Under the pieces are notes generated by a model that was not told where the DNA came from, made no database searches, and saw only the letters and a list, made by a program, of their open reading frames with translations. Positions 52,831-62,224 of a stretch of 64,000 nt of DNA are shown one piece after another. Numbering within the stretch: the stretch's first letter is position 1; each line of letters begins with the position of its first letter. The translations under genes were made by a program, and so were the position numbers. This stretch comes from Chitinophagaceae bacterium (lineage in GTDB: Bacteria > Bacteroidota > Bacteroidia > Chitinophagales > Chitinophagaceae), in the NCBI GenBank assembly GCA_947488765.1, contig CANLAE010000005.1, positions 62,001-126,000 on the forward strand. The letters are read 5' to 3'.

Positions 52831-52832
52831 AA

Positions 52833-53795
52833 TTATTTATTCTTTAATTGGTTAATCTTGGATGCAAAATAAGTGGATTTGTCCGGGTTTAAAAAACTTA
52901 ATTTTTCGTATAATTTAATTGCCTTAGAAAATTTGCCTTGTTTTTCAAAAATTTCAGCCATTGTTTCAGTAACAACTTCTTTAGTTTCATTTGAATCGTT
53001 GGCAATTGCTTGAATCTCATTCTCTAACTCAGCATCTAAAAGATCTGTTTCTACTGCAGGAATTGTTTTCATTTGCTTCAACCAATCAGTAAATTTTCTA
53101 ACTTGTTTTGTTAGCTTATCTTGCGCATTTGGATCGATTTCTACTTTGATTCCTTGCGAAGCAAAATAATCTACAGTATGGTATGGTTCAGTAGTAATTA
53201 TTAATTCAGTGTTTTCATCAACAGGTTTATTAAAATCAGACAATTGTTTTTCTAATGATGATACAATTTTCAATTCAATATTTTCTATATTGTCATCTAT
53301 CCCTTCAATTAATTCTTCTTTTGTGTCATCTTCAGATCTTTGATTTTCTTCCGATGCAGCCAAAGCAAATGATGTAATTGATGCTGTATGATCATTTGTA
53401 CTAACTTCGGGCACCTGTATTTCAGATGTTCGAATTGGTTCAATGGGAACATCATTTTCAACAATTTTTTCCGGAATAAAATCAATGCTATTTAAAGTTG
53501 AATCAATTATTGTTTCGGTATCATTGTTGGTTTTTACTGAACTGAAAACATTGATTTCTTCATGAATTAATTGATAATCTAACCAGTTGGTATTGTTGAA
53601 ATGAATTGCTGTTTGCTGAACTTGCTTTGAAAAATGAATATCATTTTTCAGATACATTTTTTTTGCAAGCATGAATTGTGTCACTGCGCAAAATGGGTAT
53701 GTATTTTTAGAATTCATCAAAGTTTCTGTAGCTAAACTATTGATGGTATCTACCATAAAAATTTCTTCTGTATTACGATTAATCATTAATGCCAT
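52833..53795 (-). CDS. Uncharacterised protein with a C-terminal TPR-like helix pair
   Basis: A 320-residue protein starting at the ATG at 53795. A longer frame to a TTG at 53822 would overlap lptE. The N-terminal part (about 1-90) is helical with NTYPFCAVTQFMLAKKMYLKND. The centre (about 90-230) is acidic and low in order. The end shows a TPR-like unit, MAEIFEKQGKFSKAIKLYEKL, then LNPDKSTYFASKINQL. No signal peptide is seen, so it is likely cytosolic. It is encoded between lptE and secG, an arrangement known in Bacteroidota, but its role is unknown. Confidence 0.75.
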   Translation of the reverse strand: MALMINRNTEEIFMVDTINSLATETLMNSKNTYPFCAVTQFMLAKKMYLKNDIHFSKQVQQTAIHFNNTNWLDYQLIHEEINVFSSVKTNNDTETIIDSTLNSIDFIPEKIVENDVPIEPIRTSEIQVPEVSTNDHTASITSFALAASEENQRSEDDTKEELIEGIDDNIENIELKIVSSLEKQLSDFNKPVDENTELIITTEPYHTVDYFASQGIKVEIDPNAQDKLTKQVRKFTDWLKQMKTIPAVETDLLDAELENEIQAIANDSNETKEVVTETMAEIFEKQGKFSKAIKLYEKLSFLNPDKSTYFASKINQLKNK

Positions 53796-53815
53796 CGGAT
53801 TAAAGATATTGTTAA

Positions 53816-54316
53816 TTACCAATTTGAAAAAATCTTATTAAAAATTTCATCTGTCATATTTCTCAAAATTTCATCCTGTAAACCGCTCTGAGCTTGTTCT
53901 ATAGAAAGATTTGCTGAAAAATCAAAACCTCTGCTCACATCAAATTCTACCGTTTTATTTTCAATATTATTTCTTAAAGTCAGATGAACACTTACTGTTA
54001 ATCTGTTTGATGCTGCTTGCTGACTACTAATACCTGCAGTTGAAACTGAATAATCAGAAATATAACCACTGATTATCAAATGTGCATCATCATTATTTGT
54101 TCTTGTTAATTTAGTTTGCTGATTAATTTTTTGCTGAATTTTATCTGTCAGTAATGGACTTAATTGTGGATTTACAATTCTTGCCCGGTTTTCAATAAAA
54201 CCAATTTTAATTGTTTTAATAGCCGGATCAATAGAAACATCTTTAAATGAATAGATGCCACAAGAAGATAATGTAGAGACTATCAAAAAGACAATCAGGA
54301 AGTTTAATCGGTTCAT
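53816..54316 (-). CDS. lptE: LPS assembly lipoprotein LptE family
   Basis: A 166-residue lipoprotein: a signal peptide ending in the lipobox LSSC (Cys19) and an LptE-like fold (CGIYSFKDVSI, PLLTDKIQQKINQQT, a strand-rich middle with ISGYISDYSV). LptE plugs the LptD barrel in the outer membrane for LPS insertion. In Bacteroidota this divergent LptE sits after the sigma-54 activator gene, as here (42 bases). Confidence 0.85.
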   Translation of the reverse strand: MNRLNFLIVFLIVSTLSSCGIYSFKDVSIDPAIKTIKIGFIENRARIVNPQLSPLLTDKIQQKINQQTKLTRTNNDDAHLIISGYISDYSVSTAGISSQQAASNRLTVSVHLTLRNNIENKTVEFDVSRGFDFSANLSIEQAQSGLQDEILRNMTDEIFNKIFSNW

Positions 54317-54358
54317 TGGAGCATATTATTTTAACAAATCAAATTTCATTTTCTAAAA

Positions 54359-55627
54359 CTATAAATCATCAATATCGTATTCTTTTAATTTTCTGTAAAG
54401 TGTTCTTTCACTAATTCCTAAATCAGCACTTGCATCCCTTCTTTTACTTTTATGTTTTTTCAATGCTTTTATTATGAGTTCTTTTTCCTTAACCATAATA
54501 TTCAAATTTTCTTCAACTTCTTCATGATGATGAATTGTTTCGTCATTTAAAAGATATGGCTGCTGTTGATTTGAAAGCACAGGAGTTGGAAGATTTTGAC
54601 CTTGTAATATTGCATGCGTAATTTCATTGTCTTCGATTCTCGAAAAATCATTCATCAAACTTTCTTTTGTAAAAGTTGCAGCATTTACTGCCATTGATGG
54701 ATTTTGTAAAATTTCAAGAAACATTTTTTTTAATTCAGTCACATCTTTTTTCATATCAAAAAAAAGCTTGTATAAAATTTCACGTTCGTTAGCAAATTCG
54801 CCTTGCGTTGCAGCTCCGGCTAAAATTGGCATTCTACTACCATGATTTTTTTCAGGTAAAAAACTGCGTAATTGTGGAGCTGAAATATTTCGGGAATTAG
54901 ATAAAACAGAAATCTGCTCTGCTAAATTTTTTAACTCTCTTACATTGCCCGGAAAAGGATGATTAATTAGAACATTTTTGGCTTCTTCATCCAACTGAAC
55001 TGCACTTGTTCTATATCTTTCGGAGAAATCAACTACAAATTTTCTAAATAATAATTGAATATCTTCTTTTCTATCTCTTAATGACGGAACCCTTATTGGC
55101 ACAGTGCTTAAGCGATAATATAAATCTTGACGAAACTTTCCTTTCTCTGCAAATTCCAATAATTCTCTATTGGTGGCTGCAATAACACGAACATCTGTTT
55201 TTTGTACTTTACTGCTTCCTACACGAATAAACTCTCCGGTTTCTAAAACACGTAAAAGTCTTGCTTGTGTTCCTAAAGGCATTTCTCCAATTTCATCCAA
55301 AAAAATAGTGCCTCCATTTACCGTTTCAAAATATCCTTTACGGCTTTCTACTGCTCCGGTAAAACTACCTTTTTCATGACCAAACAATTCGCTGTCAATT
55401 GTGCCTTCCGGTATTGCACCACAATTCACGGCAATAAATGGGTTGTGTTTTCTTGCAGAAAGCGTATGTATAATTTGTGAAAAAACTTCTTTACCAACGC
55501 CACTTTCACCTACAATCAATACCGTTAAATCTGTTGCAGAAACTTGAACTGCAGTATTTAATGCATGGTTAAGTGAAGGAGAATTTCCTATAATTCCGAA
55601 TCTGTTTTTAATACTTTGTAAATCCAT
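54359..55627 (-). CDS. Sigma-54-dependent transcriptional activator without receiver domain
   Basis: A 422-residue AAA+ enhancer-binding protein. The AAA+ domain begins almost at the N-terminus: Walker A GESGVGKE (40-47), the sigma-54 contact loop as GSFTGA (87-92) rather than GAFTGA, Walker B GGTIFLDEIGEM (105-116) and the arginine-finger region FRQDLYYRLSTVP. A linker of about 110 residues leads to a Fis-type helix-turn-helix (RRDASADLGISERTLYRKL, about 397-415). There is no sensory receiver domain, so control must come by another route. It lies between miaB and lptE on the same strand. Confidence 0.92.
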   Translation of the reverse strand: MDLQSIKNRFGIIGNSPSLNHALNTAVQVSATDLTVLIVGESGVGKEVFSQIIHTLSARKHNPFIAVNCGAIPEGTIDSELFGHEKGSFTGAVESRKGYFETVNGGTIFLDEIGEMPLGTQARLLRVLETGEFIRVGSSKVQKTDVRVIAATNRELLEFAEKGKFRQDLYYRLSTVPIRVPSLRDRKEDIQLLFRKFVVDFSERYRTSAVQLDEEAKNVLINHPFPGNVRELKNLAEQISVLSNSRNISAPQLRSFLPEKNHGSRMPILAGAATQGEFANEREILYKLFFDMKKDVTELKKMFLEILQNPSMAVNAATFTKESLMNDFSRIEDNEITHAILQGQNLPTPVLSNQQQPYLLNDETIHHHEEVEENLNIMVKEKELIIKALKKHKSKRRDASADLGISERTLYRKLKEYDIDDL

Positions 55628-55679
55628 ATTTCACCCCAAATGGGTTTTAAATTTTAGTAATCGGATGATTTAGTTAAAC

Positions 55680-57101
55680 TTAGTTTACCAATTTTCCCAA
55701 CAATGTTCCGGCAGTACATTCATGTACAAAAACATTTGTATAATCACCTTTTTGTAGCGTTGCATTTGCTTTCGGGAAAATAACAACTTTGTTATGATCT
55801 GTTCTACCAAACCAATGAGCATCACTTTTTTTACTATTTCCTTCTATTAATACTTTAAACGTTTTATTTACATCTCGTTGCATACTTTCTAAAGAATGTA
55901 TGCGATGTAAATCAATAATATGTTGTAACCTACGTTTCTTCTCAGTTTCGGGCACATTGTCTTCATAACGCTTTGCTGCAAGGGTTCCAGGTCTTTCACT
56001 ATAAAAATACATGTAAGCCAAATCGTATTTGCAATATTGCATTAATGAATATGTTTCTAAATAATCTTCTTCAGTTTCATTGCAAAACCCAACAATAATA
56101 TCCGTACTGATTCCACAATTTGGAATAATTTCTTTAATACGATTTATTTTAGCGATATACCATTCTCTTGTGTAAGTTCTGTTCATCAACTGAAGTATTT
56201 TACTACTTCCGCTTTGTACCGGTAAGTGAATATAGTTGCAAATATTTTCATATTTAGCAATTGTAAATAATACATCGTCTGTAATATCTTTTGGGTGAGA
56301 TGTACTAAATCTAACCCTTAATTCCGGAGAAATCAAAGCAACCATTTCTAACAATTTAGAAAAAGTGATTGTAGTATTATTGTTCTCATCAATCCAATAA
56401 TAACTATCTACATTCTGACCCAATAAGGTTACTTCTTTATATCCCTTATTAAATAATTCTTTTGCTTCTGCAAAAATGCTATGTGCATCTCTGCTTCTTT
56501 CTCTGCCACGTGTAAAAGGTACAACACAAAAGCTACACATGTTATTACAACCACGCATGATTGATACAAATGCACAAACCCCGTTACTATCTAATCGAAC
56601 AGGAGCAATGTCCGAATAAGTTTCATCTCTGCTCAACAATACATTTACAGCTTTTTGTCCGGTTTCTGCTTCCTGAATTAATCCGGGCAAACTTCTGTAT
56701 GCATCAGGACCTACCACTAAATCAACCAACTTTTCTTCTTCTAATAATTTCGATTTTAAACGTTCAGCCATACAACCCAAAACGCCAATCAATGTTCCGT
56801 TTTTTCTTTTGGTAACCCTAAATTCTGTGAGTCTTTTTCTGATTGTTAATTCAGCTTTTTCTCTTATTGAACATGTATTAATTAAAATTAAATCTGCTTC
56901 TTCAAAGTTTCTGGTGGTAGCAAAACCTTCACCTTGTAAAATAGATGCAACAATTTCACTATCGCTGAAATTCATGGCGCAACCGTAACTTTCTATGTAA
57001 AACTTTTTACTATTTTGCTGATTAGCAGACTGTAAAGTTTCAAAAACTTCACCCTGTCTACTTTCATCATGTAGTTTATTCGTAATATCCAATAAATCCA
57101 T
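55680..57101 (-). CDS. miaB: tRNA-2-methylthio-N6-dimethylallyladenosine synthase
   Basis: A 473-residue methylthiotransferase adding the methylthio group to i6A37 in tRNA. The N-terminal UPF0004 domain has cysteines in [21 protein letters not shown] and GCMAERLK. The radical SAM motif is [13 protein letters not shown] (CxxxCxxC). A TRAM domain forms the last about 70 residues. It heads the leftward cluster miaB, sigma-54 activator, lptE, TPR protein, secG, with 52 bases to the next gene. Confidence 0.95.
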   Translation of the reverse strand: MDLLDITNKLHDESRQGEVFETLQSANQQNSKKFYIESYGCAMNFSDSEIVASILQGEGFATTRNFEEADLILINTCSIREKAELTIRKRLTEFRVTKRKNGTLIGVLGCMAERLKSKLLEEEKLVDLVVGPDAYRSLPGLIQEAETGQKAVNVLLSRDETYSDIAPVRLDSNGVCAFVSIMRGCNNMCSFCVVPFTRGRERSRDAHSIFAEAKELFNKGYKEVTLLGQNVDSYYWIDENNNTTITFSKLLEMVALISPELRVRFSTSHPKDITDDVLFTIAKYENICNYIHLPVQSGSSKILQLMNRTYTREWYIAKINRIKEIIPNCGISTDIIVGFCNETEEDYLETYSLMQYCKYDLAYMYFYSERPGTLAAKRYEDNVPETEKKRRLQHIIDLHRIHSLESMQRDVNKTFKVLIEGNSKKSDAHWFGRTDHNKVVIFPKANATLQKGDYTNVFVHECTAGTLLGKLVN

Positions 57102-57118
57102 TCTTGTTATTTATTTCG

Positions 57119-57126
57119 CAAAAATA
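57119..57126 (-). promoter_or_regulatory. -7 promoter box of miaB
   Basis: The minus strand reads TATTTTTG (TAnnTTTG), 17 bases upstream of the miaB ATG. Confidence 0.4.
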
Positions 57127-57188
57127 ACGGAAAACAAATTGTTTTGTCAGTTTGTCAGTAATTCATCTATTTATGATTTTAAGAACTG

Positions 57189-57196
57189 TATTTTTG
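57189..57196 (+). promoter_or_regulatory. -7 promoter box of the DUF3078 gene
   Basis: TATTTTTG (TAnnTTTG) ends 35 bases before the ATG at 57232, divergent from the miaB box. Confidence 0.4.
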
Positions 57197-57231
57197 TAAC
57201 TAATAATTATTTGATTCTATTTTCATAAATT

Positions 57232-58176
57232 ATGAAGAAATTGTTGTTTTTAATATTATTTTTTTCCAACCAAGAGCTTTCTGCACAAGACATGACGGTA
57301 ATTAAATTGCCCAATGAAATTTTTAGAAATGTAAAAAAAGAAACAGATACAAGCACATGGAAATGGAAAAGGGGTGGTATAGTTGGTGCTAATATTGCAC
57401 AGGGAAGTTTAAGTAATTGGGCTGCAGGAGGTGATGATTTTTCAATGTCTATCAATACAAATGTTAATTATTATATATTGCATCGAGCTTATAATTACAC
57501 TTGGGATAATAGTTTGGATTTCAATTTTGGCTTTGTTCAGGCAAGTAGCATTGGTAGCAGAAAAAATGACGATAGAATAGATTTATTATCAAAATTTGGT
57601 TATAGAATCGATAGTTCAAATAAATGGTATGCATCTGGATTATTAAATTTCAGAAGTCAATTATTTGATGGTTATAATTACAGTGGCGGAACAAGTAATT
57701 TTTCATCAACACTTTTATCTCCAGCTTATTTTATTGCATCTATTGGAATGGACTATAAACCAAGTCCTAAATTCTCTATGTTTCTTTCGCCGTTAACAAG
57801 CAGGTGGGTAATTATTGCTAAAAAATCTTTGTCCGATCAGGGTGTCTATGGAGTTCCTTCTGGTAAACACGTTGTAAAAGAAATTGGTTTTTTTTCAACC
57901 CTTAATTACAATAATACCATTGCAAAAAATGTAAATTATAGAGGAAGATTAGATTTGTTTTCGAATTACTTAAATAATCCATCAAACATTGATGTTTATT
58001 TTACCAACGCATTTTCATTTAAAATAAATAAAATGCTAAGTGCTACTTACAATTTAGATTTGATTTATGATGACGACATCAAAATATTTGGACCATCAAA
58101 AAACGCCCCAAGGTTACAAGTTAAAAGTATAATAGGATTGGGTTTTTTAATAAGATTAGCTCCAGTGAAATTATAA
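57232..58176 (+). CDS. DUF3078 outer-membrane-like protein
   Basis: A 314-residue protein with a signal peptide (MKKLLFLILFFSN to about LSAQ) and the DUF3078 pattern: WKWKRGGIVGANIAQGSLSNWAAGGDD (about residues 43-69, in parts) followed by alternating amphipathic strands with aromatic ends up to GFLIRLAPVKL. It looks like an outer-membrane beta-barrel. Function is not established. It ends nine bases from the convergent purK stop. Confidence 0.85.
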   Translation: MKKLLFLILFFSNQELSAQDMTVIKLPNEIFRNVKKETDTSTWKWKRGGIVGANIAQGSLSNWAAGGDDFSMSINTNVNYYILHRAYNYTWDNSLDFNFGFVQASSIGSRKNDDRIDLLSKFGYRIDSSNKWYASGLLNFRSQLFDGYNYSGGTSNFSSTLLSPAYFIASIGMDYKPSPKFSMFLSPLTSRWVIIAKKSLSDQGVYGVPSGKHVVKEIGFFSTLNYNNTIAKNVNYRGRLDLFSNYLNNPSNIDVYFTNAFSFKINKMLSATYNLDLIYDDDIKIFGPSKNAPRLQVKSIIGLGFLIRLAPVKL

Positions 58177-58184
58177 CTTCAAGC

Positions 58185-59306
58185 TTATTCTGATATAACT
58201 TTTAAAGTATTTTTAATTTTATTTGCTTTGTATCTCAATTCCTGATAATCACTGCTTACAATTGTAACATGTCCCATTTTTCTTCCGGGTTTTGTTTGAG
58301 TTTTACCATATAAATGAACAAATACATTTTCCATTTTTAAAACGTCATTCAACCCATCATATTTTGCTTTTCCAAAGAATCCATCAGCACCAATTAAGTT
58401 AACAATTGCAGATGGAAGTATTGCATTGGTATTGCCTAAAGGATAACCTAAAATAATTCGCCACAACATATCGTATTGACTGGAATAATTTGCTTCAATA
58501 GTATGATGTCCACTATTATGAACCCTTGGAGCTGTTTCATTTACCCAAACATTATCATCAAAGTCAATAAATAATTCAACTGCAAATAAGCCCGGACTTT
58601 TCAATCCGTTTAAAACTGCCAAAGCAATGGCTTCAGATTTCCAAAGTAATTTTTCAGGCAAAATAGCAGGGGATAATTGATAATCTAAAAGATTTAATAC
58701 AGGATCTGCATGCATTTCAGCCGCAGGAAAAGTTACCGTCTCACCGGCATCACTCATGGCAACTATGATTGCAATTTCTTTTTTAATTTTTACCATTTTT
58801 TCCAATACAGAAGGGGCATCAAAAGCTCTTTCAAAATCATTTTCTTCTTTAAGTATTTCAACACCTTTACCGTCATATCCGCCTTCTGCCAATTTATGTA
58901 CAGCAGGTAAAAAATGATTGTTGACAATTACATCATTTTTATTTTGTGCAATAATAAACTCAGGAGAAGGAATTTCATTTGATACATAAAACTGCTTTTG
59001 TAAAATCTTACTTTTAAAAATTTTTAATGCGGCTGGTTTTGGATAAATTTTTACTCCTTCAGATTCTAATTTTTCAAGGGCTTCAATATTTACATCTTCA
59101 ATTTCAATGGTAATTGCATCTAAATGTTTACCAAAATTATAAACAGTATCAAAATCACGAATACTACCCTTGGTAAAATGATGGCAAAGATGGGCAGCAG
59201 GGCAATGTTCATCGTTTTCTAAAACATAAGTTTCAACAACAAAATTTGCTGATTGTTGCAATAACATTCTACCCAATTGTCCGCCACCTAATATGCCAAC
59301 TTTCAT
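58185..59306 (-). CDS. purK: 5-(carboxyamino)imidazole ribonucleotide synthase
   Basis: A 373-residue ATP-grasp enzyme that carboxylates AIR with bicarbonate and ATP in purine synthesis. The start MKVGILGGGQLGRMLLQ is diagnostic. GYDGKGVEIL (about 145-154), the ligand-binding ELFIDFDDNVWVNETAPRVHNSGH (about 246-269, in parts) and the C-terminal GKTQTKPGRKMGHVT complete the match. purE is not adjacent. A TATCTTCG box lies 41 bases upstream. Confidence 0.95.
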   Translation of the reverse strand: MKVGILGGGQLGRMLLQQSANFVVETYVLENDEHCPAAHLCHHFTKGSIRDFDTVYNFGKHLDAITIEIEDVNIEALEKLESEGVKIYPKPAALKIFKSKILQKQFYVSNEIPSPEFIIAQNKNDVIVNNHFLPAVHKLAEGGYDGKGVEILKEENDFERAFDAPSVLEKMVKIKKEIAIIVAMSDAGETVTFPAAEMHADPVLNLLDYQLSPAILPEKLLWKSEAIALAVLNGLKSPGLFAVELFIDFDDNVWVNETAPRVHNSGHHTIEANYSSQYDMLWRIILGYPLGNTNAILPSAIVNLIGADGFFGKAKYDGLNDVLKMENVFVHLYGKTQTKPGRKMGHVTIVSSDYQELRYKANKIKNTLKVISE

Positions 59307-59347
59307 ATTTAAAAATTTAATTTGATTACTTGCTAAAACTAATTTTG

Positions 59348-59355
59348 CGAAGATA
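59348..59355 (-). promoter_or_regulatory. Variant -7 box upstream of purK
   Basis: The minus strand reads TATCTTCG, identical to the octamer upstream of sucC (863-870) and one base off TAnnTTTG. Confidence 0.35.
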
Positions 59356-59378
59356 GTACAGACATTAGTTTAAATAGT

Positions 59379-59386
59379 TACTTTTG
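59379..59386 (+). promoter_or_regulatory. -7 box directly before a 29-codon frame
   Basis: TACTTTTG is a perfect TAnnTTTG match ending seven bases before an ATG at 59394, where a transcript start would be expected. Confidence 0.35.
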
Positions 59387-59393
59387 TTTCAAC

Positions 59394-59483
59394 ATGCTTC
59401 CAGATTATCCGCATAAAATTTTTTCTGACGAACGCAAGCAATTTTTTTTGCTGATGGAATCCCTTGCCATGGATGCCAATTAA
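59394..59483 (+). CDS. Possible small, perhaps leaderless, 29-residue protein
   Basis: A short frame beginning MLPDYPHKIF and ending SLAMDAN, placed between the divergent purK promoter and the HPPD gene. It is hydrophilic with one amphipathic stretch and has no signal peptide. The -7 box just upstream places the transcript start at or very near the ATG. It is not recognised as any family. It could be a real small gene, a remnant of a lost gene, or chance; treat as tentative. Confidence 0.25.
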   Translation: MLPDYPHKIFSDERKQFFLLMESLAMDAN

Positions 59484-59551
59484 TTTTTTAGTCACTTATA
59501 AGTATAATCAAACATCCATCCTATTCAATATAAAATTATTAATTATTTTCT

Positions 59552-60682
59552 ATGGAAACTATAGCAAAGTCAAATACTACAAAAGAAATTACTACAGATT
59601 TTTTACCCTTACAAGGAACAGATTATGTTGAATTTTATGTAGGCAATGCAAAACAAGCAGCACATTTTTATAAAACTGCTTTTGGCTTTAAAAGCCTTGC
59701 ATATGCCGGCCCGGAAACAGGTGTAAAAGAAAAAGTAAGTTATGTAATACGTCAAAACAAACTCACTTTTGTATTAACTACTCCGTTGAAATCTAACAAC
59801 CCGATTGCAGATCATATATACAAACACGGTGATGGTGTAAAAGTATTGGCACTTAAAGTAGACGATGCAAGTATAGCTTGGCAAGAAACCACAGCAAGAG
59901 GTGGAAAAAGTTATTTAGAACCCATCAAATTAAATGATGATAAAGGTGAGGTTGTTTTGAGTGGCATTCATACATACGGAGATACAGTTCATTTATTTGT
60001 AGAAAGAAATAATTATTCAGGTGTTTTTATGCCTGGCTTTATTTCTTGGAATTCAAATTACAATCCTTCAGAAACGGGTTTATTATATGTAGATCATTGC
60101 GTAGGGAATGTAGGTTGGAATCAAATGAATACGTGGGTTAAATTTTATGAAGATGTGATGGGTTTCAGAAATATTTTATCATTTGATGATAACGATATTT
60201 CTACCGAATATTCTGCCCTAATGAGTAAAGTAATGAGCAATGGTAATGGTTTTGTGAAGTTTCCTATTAATGAGCCAGCCGAAGGAAAAAAGAAATCTCA
60301 GATTGAAGAATATCTAGATTTTTATAATGGAGAGGGTGTTCAACACGTGGCAATTGCTACCAATAATATAATTGAAACGGTAAATGAATTACAAAAACGC
60401 GGAGTTGAATTTTTAAAAGTGCCTGCAAGTTATTATGAAACAATTTTAGAAAGGGTAGGTACAATTGACGAGGACTTAAAACCATTAAGTGAATTGGGTA
60501 TTTTAATTGATAGAGATGAAGAGGGTTATTTGCTGCAAATATTTACCAAACCATTAGAAGACAGACCCACCGTTTTCTTTGAAATTATTCAACGTAAAGG
60601 GGCAAAGAGTTTTGGTAAAGGAAATTTTAAAGCATTATTTGAAGCCATAGAAAGAGAACAAGCTTTGCGTGGAAATTTATAA
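59552..60682 (+). CDS. hppD: 4-hydroxyphenylpyruvate dioxygenase
   Basis: A 376-residue Fe(II) dioxygenase converting 4-hydroxyphenylpyruvate to homogentisate in tyrosine breakdown. It has two vicinal-oxygen-chelate halves. The iron ligands lie in VDHCVGNV (His, about residue 182), VQHVAIATN (His, about 265) and FFEIIQRKG (Glu, about 344). The C-terminal helix FGKGNFKALFEAIEREQ is typical. The next tyrosine-pathway genes are not adjacent. Serine dehydratase follows after 21 bases, so an amino-acid catabolic transcript is likely. Confidence 0.96.
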   Translation: METIAKSNTTKEITTDFLPLQGTDYVEFYVGNAKQAAHFYKTAFGFKSLAYAGPETGVKEKVSYVIRQNKLTFVLTTPLKSNNPIADHIYKHGDGVKVLALKVDDASIAWQETTARGGKSYLEPIKLNDDKGEVVLSGIHTYGDTVHLFVERNNYSGVFMPGFISWNSNYNPSETGLLYVDHCVGNVGWNQMNTWVKFYEDVMGFRNILSFDDNDISTEYSALMSKVMSNGNGFVKFPINEPAEGKKKSQIEEYLDFYNGEGVQHVAIATNNIIETVNELQKRGVEFLKVPASYYETILERVGTIDEDLKPLSELGILIDRDEEGYLLQIFTKPLEDRPTVFFEIIQRKGAKSFGKGNFKALFEAIEREQALRGNL

Positions 60683-60703
60683 TTTAACTTATTCAATTTT
60701 ATT

Positions 60704-62131
60704 ATGGCACACGAAGCAATTTCAGTTTTTGATATGTTCAAAATTGGCGTAGGACCTAGTAGTAGCCATACTTTAGGTCCCTGGAGAGCTGCGTTAAAAT
60801 GTCTTGAAATAATTCAATCAAAACACAGTCTTTCAGTTGTAAAAAAAATTGATGTTGTATTATATGGTTCATTGGCAAAAACAGGAAAAGGACATGGAAC
60901 AGATACCGCAATTATTTTAGGATTGTGTGGTGAAGACCCTGTTACCATTAATGTTGATGAAATTGATGAGAAAATTAATCAAATAAATTCGACACAAAAA
61001 TTATTGTTGAATGGGATTGTTGAAATTGATTTTAATCCATTTGAACAAATTGAATTTCTTTACAATGAAGCACTTCCATTTCACCCTAATGGAATGAGTT
61101 TTTTAATTGAATTGAATCATAGTGAAAAATTAAGTGAAACATTTTATTCTATCGGTGGCGGATTCATAATACAAGAAGGTGAAATTGGAAATGAAAAATC
61201 AAATACTGTTTTACCATTTCCAATTAATACTTCAGAAGATTTATTGCATTGGTGTATGAAAACCGGATTAGCAATTCATGAAGTTGTTTTAGAAAATGAA
61301 AATGCTTGGCGACCTGAAATTGAGACCAAAGAAAAATTGATGAATATTTGGAATACCATGAAACAATGTATGTATCGCGGTTGTCATGTAAAAGGTGAAT
61401 TACCGGGCGGACTTCAAGTACGAAGAAGAGCTTATGAATTAAATAAAAAATTAGTTGATCAAAATATTTATACTGATTATGATTCATGGCTTACTGTTAT
61501 GCAAAATGGCGGTACAAATTTTAATTATATTTTAGATTGGGTAAGTTGTTTTGCACTTGCAGTGAATGAAGAAAATGCAAGTTTTGGGAGAGTAGTAACA
61601 GCACCAACTAATGGAGCTGCTGGTGTTATTCCCGCTGTGTTACAATATTATATTGCTTTTTGCAATGGCAATTCTGAAGAAAAAATCATTCAATTTTTAT
61701 TAACTGCTTCAGAAATAGGAAGCATATTTAAAAAGGGATCAACAATTAGCGCAGCAATGGGCGGATGCCAGGCTGAGATTGGGGTTAGTAGTGCAATGGC
61801 TGCTGCCGCACTTACAGAATCTTTGGGTGGCTCACAAAAACAAGTACTCATGGCTGCTGAAATTGCAATGGAACATCATTTAGGGTTAACTTGTGATCCA
61901 ATTGGAGGATTGGTTCAAATTCCTTGTATAGAACGAAATACAATGGGGGCAATAAAAGCAATTACTGCTTCGCAATTGGCATTACAAAGTACGCCAGATT
62001 TTGCAATTGTAACATTAGATAAAGTTATCAAAACCATGTGGGAAACAGCTTTAGACATGAATAGCAAATACAAAGAAACCTCTGATGGCGGATTGGCAAT
62101 ACATATTCCAATCAGTTTAAGTGAATGCTAA
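60704..62131 (+). CDS. sdaA: L-serine ammonia-lyase (iron-sulfur type, single chain)
   Basis: A 475-residue serine dehydratase giving pyruvate and ammonia. The N-terminal beta domain starts [17 protein letters not shown] (about residues 5-21). The C-terminal alpha domain holds the 4Fe-4S cysteines in [30 protein letters not shown] and nearby. It is the fused E. coli-like form rather than split subunits. It follows hppD by 21 bases. Confidence 0.94.
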   Translation: MAHEAISVFDMFKIGVGPSSSHTLGPWRAALKCLEIIQSKHSLSVVKKIDVVLYGSLAKTGKGHGTDTAIILGLCGEDPVTINVDEIDEKINQINSTQKLLLNGIVEIDFNPFEQIEFLYNEALPFHPNGMSFLIELNHSEKLSETFYSIGGGFIIQEGEIGNEKSNTVLPFPINTSEDLLHWCMKTGLAIHEVVLENENAWRPEIETKEKLMNIWNTMKQCMYRGCHVKGELPGGLQVRRRAYELNKKLVDQNIYTDYDSWLTVMQNGGTNFNYILDWVSCFALAVNEENASFGRVVTAPTNGAAGVIPAVLQYYIAFCNGNSEEKIIQFLLTASEIGSIFKKGSTISAAMGGCQAEIGVSSAMAAAALTESLGGSQKQVLMAAEIAMEHHLGLTCDPIGGLVQIPCIERNTMGAIKAITASQLALQSTPDFAIVTLDKVIKTMWETALDMNSKYKETSDGGLAIHIPISLSEC

Positions 62132-62165
62132 TTTTTCCAGTTAATTCAAATTATTTTCTCAAAAT

Positions 62166-62222
62166 CTAAAATAAATTTTGGTAAAACTAAAATTATTAGT
62201 ATTTTGCAGCTAAATCAATTAG
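62166..62222 (+). promoter_or_regulatory. Candidate operator array and promoter of the LexA-like repressor
   Basis: Two 13-base sites, CTAAAATTATTAG (62187-62199) and CTAAATCAATTAG (62210-62222), share CTAAAnnnATTAG with CTAA/TTAG symmetry and lie 23 bases apart. A third half-site CTAAA starts at 62166. Between the two full sites is the -7-like TATTTTG (62200-62206), with TTTG (62177-62180) 19 bases upstream as -33. A repressor bound here would cover the promoter; autoregulation is inferred. Confidence 0.5.
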
Positions 62223-62224
62223 TT

